NCBI RefSeq assembly: GCF_018917525.1
Contig: NZ_JAHLOS010000010.1
Span: 1-64,000, forward strand
Direction: 5' to 3'
Length of the DNA stretch: 64,000 bases
Source: Enterococcus raffinosus
GTDB taxonomy: Bacteria; Bacillota; Bacilli; Lactobacillales; Enterococcaceae
The notes under the pieces were generated by a model. That model saw only the letters and a program-made list of their open reading frames with translations. It ran no database searches and had not been told where the DNA came from. A program made the position numbers and the translations under genes. Positions 61,373 through 64,000 of this stretch are shown here, piece by piece (position 1 is the first letter of the stretch; every line of letters begins with the position of its first letter).

Positions 61373-61451
61373 TATGAAAAATTATACCTACCGCTCAAGC
61401 AATGCTACAGCTATATATTCAAGCTTCGTCGGTCTTTTGTATTGTTTACTT

Positions 61452-62414
61452 TTATTCCTCACTCTTTTTAGTATCCAAGGAACGAATGACCTCTCTAAGC
61501 TGCTTGCTTGATGCGGCGAATTTCTTTCTTTCCTCTGGATCGATATTTAGTTCGATGATTTCTCGTACACCGTGTTGATCTACGACTGATGGTACACCGG
61601 TAAATAGATCCTTTTCGCCATACTCTCCATTGAGATAAGCAGATACAGGCAGCACCGCTTGCTCATTATTCAAGATGGCTTTCACGATTCTCGCGACACT
61701 CATCCCGATGCCGTAAAAAGTCGCTTGTTTTCTGTTTATGATTTCATAGGCGGTGTTTTTTACACTATCAGAAATCGTGGTTAGATCATCTACTGTTAGC
61801 CGATTGTTCTTTACGATAAATTCCAACAATGGTTTTCCGCCAACTGTGGTATGGGACCAGGCAGCTACTTCTGAATCACCATGTTCGCCAATGATATAGC
61901 CATGAATACTTCTTGGATCAATTTGTAATTTTTCGGCCAGCTCTTTACGAAATCTAGTGGTATCAAGAGTAGTTCCTGTTCCTACGACTCTGCTGTTTGG
62001 TAGGCCAGATGCTTGCCAAGCAACGTAGGTCAAAACATCTACTGGATTTGAGGCGATTACTAAAATACCATCAAAGCCTGATGCCATGACTTCTTTCACG
62101 ACACTGGTAATGATTCCGGCATTGATATCAATCAGCTCCAAGCGTGTTTGACCGGGTTTTTGATTAACACCTGCTGTGATAACGACAATATCAGCATCCT
62201 TACAGTCCGTATAATCGCCGGCCCACACCTTAATATTTTCTTGTGCCCAGGACATACCATCTAACAGGTCAAGCGCTTCTCCTTCTGCCTTTTCTTGATT
62301 GACATCGATTAAGACCAACTCATTGATAATTCCTTGATTGATCATAGAGTAAGCAATACTTGTCCCGACAAAACCTGTTCCCACTACAGCAACTTTTCTA
62401 CTTGTACGTTTCAT
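61452..62414 (-). CDS. ldh: L-lactate dehydrogenase
   Basis: A 320-aa NAD-dependent LDH: VAVVGTGFVGTSIAYSM, NQKPGQTRLELIDIN (Arg for substrate), VVGTGTTLDTTRFR and catalytic His in IIGEHGDSEVAAWS. It reduces pyruvate to L-lactate and regenerates NAD+. The NQKPGQ segment differs from GAPKKPG of the main enterococcal Ldh, so it may be a second isoenzyme. A pair of direct repeats lies upstream (62454-62494). Confidence 0.92.
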   Translation of the reverse strand: MKRTSRKVAVVGTGFVGTSIAYSMINQGIINELVLIDVNQEKAEGEALDLLDGMSWAQENIKVWAGDYTDCKDADIVVITAGVNQKPGQTRLELIDINAGIITSVVKEVMASGFDGILVIASNPVDVLTYVAWQASGLPNSRVVGTGTTLDTTRFRKELAEKLQIDPRSIHGYIIGEHGDSEVAAWSHTTVGGKPLLEFIVKNNRLTVDDLTTISDSVKNTAYEIINRKQATFYGIGMSVARIVKAILNNEQAVLPVSAYLNGEYGEKDLFTGVPSVVDQHGVREIIELNIDPEERKKFAASSKQLREVIRSLDTKKSEE

Positions 62415-62453
62415 ATGAATTCACTCCATTTTTTATTTTTCTAGTATTTATCA

Positions 62454-62494
62454 CTGATTGCACGCTTCAGTGGACCGTCTGCATTACACGCTTC
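62454..62494. repeat. Direct repeat upstream of ldh
   Basis: CTGATTGCACGCTTC (62454-62468) and CTGCATTACACGCTTC (62479-62494), about 25 bp apart. The second overlaps the end of the preceding gene. Candidate operator or chance. Confidence 0.4.
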
Positions 62495-62708
62495 GATATT
62501 TTGAAATAGTGAATTCCGTATTTCCAATGATTGGATCGCTCATTTCTTCTATCGAATTACCCATTTGATAAATTTCTTTCTTACAGACAAGCTGCGAGGT
62601 GGTTTGACTCAACACTAAAACAGAGTTCGCGTAAATTTTCTTAATTTCTCCAGAAATCATTTCCCCATGGACATTCTTCGCAGTGATCGTATCCCCTATG
62701 CCAACCAT
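62484..62708 (-). CDS. Small protein with DUF2187 (YkvS)-like pattern
   Basis: About 74 aa. VGIGDTITAKNVHGEMISGEIKKIYANSVLVL resembles the short beta-barrel of DUF2187 (GdxI...G.I.KIYxNSVxV); the match is by eye. The ATG at 62708 is placed 9 nt after GAAGGG; the frame is open to 62738, which would overlap the upstream gene. Function unknown. Confidence 0.6.
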   Translation of the reverse strand: MVGIGDTITAKNVHGEMISGEIKKIYANSVLVLSQTTSQLVCKKEIYQMGNSIEEMSDPIIGNTEFTISKYRSV

Positions 62709-62722
62709 TCTTGTCATCCCTT

Positions 62723-63151
62723 CTAATTGCTTAAACATTTCTTTTTTCGTAGCTTTATTAGATAGCCCTCAATACCAAAGATCGTTTCTAATATCTCATT
62801 TACCTGTTTAAATAATAGATTTTTATCCTCAAATTGTTTCGGACTTTCAATGCGGCTCCGTTCTTTTGTATAGCAAATTTCATGATTGGTCTCATCCATC
62901 GATACTACCTGTGAATTCTTTACAAGATGTACTCGCTCTTCACCTATCCCAATTATTTCCACCCATTCTCGCCAGCCTTTTTTTAAAGCGATCGTCCGAA
63001 CCAATGACGGCAAATCCAACACGTCCAAAGCCGCATTTCTTCCATCTTCGAAATGAATCGTGTAGGTGATGCATTTCACAAACCCGCAGGCATTACATCC
63101 GCCTTCAGTTATTCGCTCTTTGCTTGTAATTATCGCTTTTTCATTGATCAC
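62723..63151 (-). CDS. Hypothetical protein with a Cys-rich motif
   Basis: About 142 aa in one frame. A GGCNACGFVKC motif (C-x2-C-x4-C) suggests metal binding, followed by beta-strand-like segments (TYTIHFEDGRNAALDVLDL, WVEIIGIGEERVHLV). The start is uncertain: the frame is open to a TTG at 63217 inside rfbD without a site, and the GTG at 63151 has GGAG only 2 nt away. I cannot assign a function. Confidence 0.45.
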   Translation of the reverse strand: MINEKAIITSKERITEGGCNACGFVKCITYTIHFEDGRNAALDVLDLPSLVRTIALKKGWREWVEIIGIGEERVHLVKNSQVVSMDETNHEICYTKERSRIESPKQFEDKNLLFKQVNEILETIFGIEGYLIKLRKKKCLSN

Positions 63152-63173
63152 ATCTCCAATGAATAATCTTTGT

Positions 63174-64000
63174 TTACTTGAAATTTGATAAGGATTCCTG
63201 CCAAGTTGGAATCTCAAAGCCTAATGCCCTCGCTTTACTTAGATCCATGATTGACGTTCGCGGACGTGCTGCTTTTTGCGGATAATCTTTTGATGCTACT
63301 GGGAAGACCTCTACATCCGTATCTTTTAGAATTTCCTTGGCAAACTCATACCAAGAACAGCTATTTTCATTCGATAGCTGATAAATACCAAAGGGCGCTT
63401 CCTGTTCAATCAAGAAATACATGAATTCGGCCAATGTACGTGTCCAAGTAGGCCGTCCAAACTGATCCGCCACCACGGCTAGGCGCGTCTGTGTCTCCGC
63501 CAAATTTCGCATCGTGGATACAAAATTGTCTCCAAACCTCCCAAATACCCATGAGGTACGGACGATGTAATACTCAGTCAATATTTCCTCGACGATTTTT
63601 TCGCCTAGATGCTTTGTACGTCCATATTCATTGATAGGGTTGGGCAGCTCTTCTACTTGATACGATCCAGCGTCCTTCATCCCATCAAAAACGTAATCCG
63701 TGCTGATGTAGACCAAAATTGAACGGGCAGCCTTGGCTGCTTCTGCTACATTACGTGTTCCTTCGACATTGATTTTTTCGTTTAATTCTTTGTCGACATC
63801 TTCTGCTCTATCAACAGCGGTGAAGGCTGCGCAATGATAAATGATCGCAGGCTTCAGTTGGGTGATGAACTGGTAGGTCCTTAGTCTATCGGTAACATCC
63901 AGCTGATCAGAACTAGCCGCCACGTATTCGATAGCTTTTTCATCTAATAGATAACGCAGCTCCGTTCCTAATTGACCTTGACCACCTGTAATTAGAATCA
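63174..64000 (-). CDS. rfbD: dTDP-4-dehydrorhamnose reductase (5' end cut by the window)
   Basis: An extended SDR that makes dTDP-L-rhamnose for cell-wall polysaccharide. The frame runs to the right edge; the first visible residues are ILITGGQGQLGTELRYLL, so the ATG lies one base beyond 64000. Further motifs: IYHCAAFTAVDRAED, YISTDYVFDG, Y-x3-K in YGRTKHLGE and RTSWVFGRFG. C-terminus LSNFK. The other rhamnose genes would lie upstream, outside the window. Confidence 0.93.
   Translation of the reverse strand, partial: ILITGGQGQLGTELRYLLDEKAIEYVAASSDQLDVTDRLRTYQFITQLKPAIIYHCAAFTAVDRAEDVDKELNEKINVEGTRNVAEAAKAARSILVYISTDYVFDGMKDAGSYQVEELPNPINEYGRTKHLGEKIVEEILTEYYIVRTSWVFGRFGDNFVSTMRNLAETQTRLAVVADQFGRPTWTRTLAEFMYFLIEQEAPFGIYQLSNENSCSWYEFAKEILKDTDVEVFPVASKDYPQKAARPRTSIMDLSKARALGFEIPTWQESLSNFK

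Noticed and set aside
62484-63217. One frameshifted gene instead of two small genes
   Set aside because: The second gene has its own ribosome site and a DUF2187-like start, so two separate genes are simpler.

Overview
The window looks like a chromosomal segment of a low-GC Firmicute of the order Lactobacillales, most likely a large-genome Enterococcus. The evidence is dense PTS sugar operons, PRD-type activators, CcpA-type cre-like sites, Rex, fermentative L-lactate dehydrogenase, and strong GGAGG-type ribosome binding sites. An E. avium-group species is my guess from the many PTS operons and pentitol/hexitol genes; the sequence alone does not prove it. There are no rRNA genes, CRISPR arrays, intact insertion sequences or prophage genes. 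One tRNA gene (Gly) is present.

Region 1 (1-9.5 kb) holds housekeeping and envelope genes: a LUD-domain protein, a DUF3788 protein, a secreted or anchored nuclease, an SPFH/NfeD-like pair, a CPBP protease, a DUF1648 protein, a candidate small RNA, tRNA-Gly, a thioredoxin-like protein, Rex, an ABC-F ATPase and a C39-like peptidase. Region 2 (9.7-18.5 kb) is a mannose-family PTS operon. It carries a mannonate dehydratase, a KDPG aldolase, two dehydrogenases and an odd two-TM protein, and a divergent RpiR regulator reads away from it; twin palindromes and two cre-like sites lie between them. Region 3 (18.6-21.8 kb) is a set of envelope genes in which a TetR repressor and two other genes each have a near-identical operator placed 21 nt ahead of the start codon. 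Region 4 (21.9-28 kb) is a cellobiose-type PTS operon. Its GH1 phospho-glycosidase has Gln in place of the catalytic acid/base Glu, as plant myrosinases do.

Region 5 (28.1-36.8 kb) is a nitrite-reduction island: nreA-nreB-nreC-sirB, then nirB-nirD-sumT-nirC-hemC. An exact TAGGG-N4-CCCTA palindrome, the NreC-type site, lies before nirB. The siroheme branch is incomplete here: the HemD part is truncated and no precorrin-2 dehydrogenase is seen. Region 6 (37-39.4 kb) holds an XRE/TPR regulator and a PLP aminotransferase. Region 7 (39.5-49 kb) is a mannitol-family PTS cluster with a polyol-phosphate dehydrogenase, DhaK, DhaL, hexulose-phosphate synthase and two hexulose-phosphate isomerases. No pathway I know uses this combination, so it is the best candidate for an undescribed system. 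Region 8 (49-53.3 kb) has an unknown 356-aa protein and an Agr/Com-type LytTR two-component system followed by a small exported protein and an overlapping 45-aa membrane peptide. Region 9 (53.4-60.2 kb) has a PucR/CdaR-type regulator, a lone MsmK ATPase, and an IclR-controlled kdgA-kdgK-kduI-kduD pathway for unsaturated uronates. Region 10 (60.3-64 kb) holds an Rpn-type nuclease, ldh, two small unknown genes and the 3' part of rfbD.

An intergenic palindromic repeat occurs twice (1480-1835 and 33706-33890), with a possible remnant at 118-150. Promoters, operators and terminators were located by eye and none was scored computationally.
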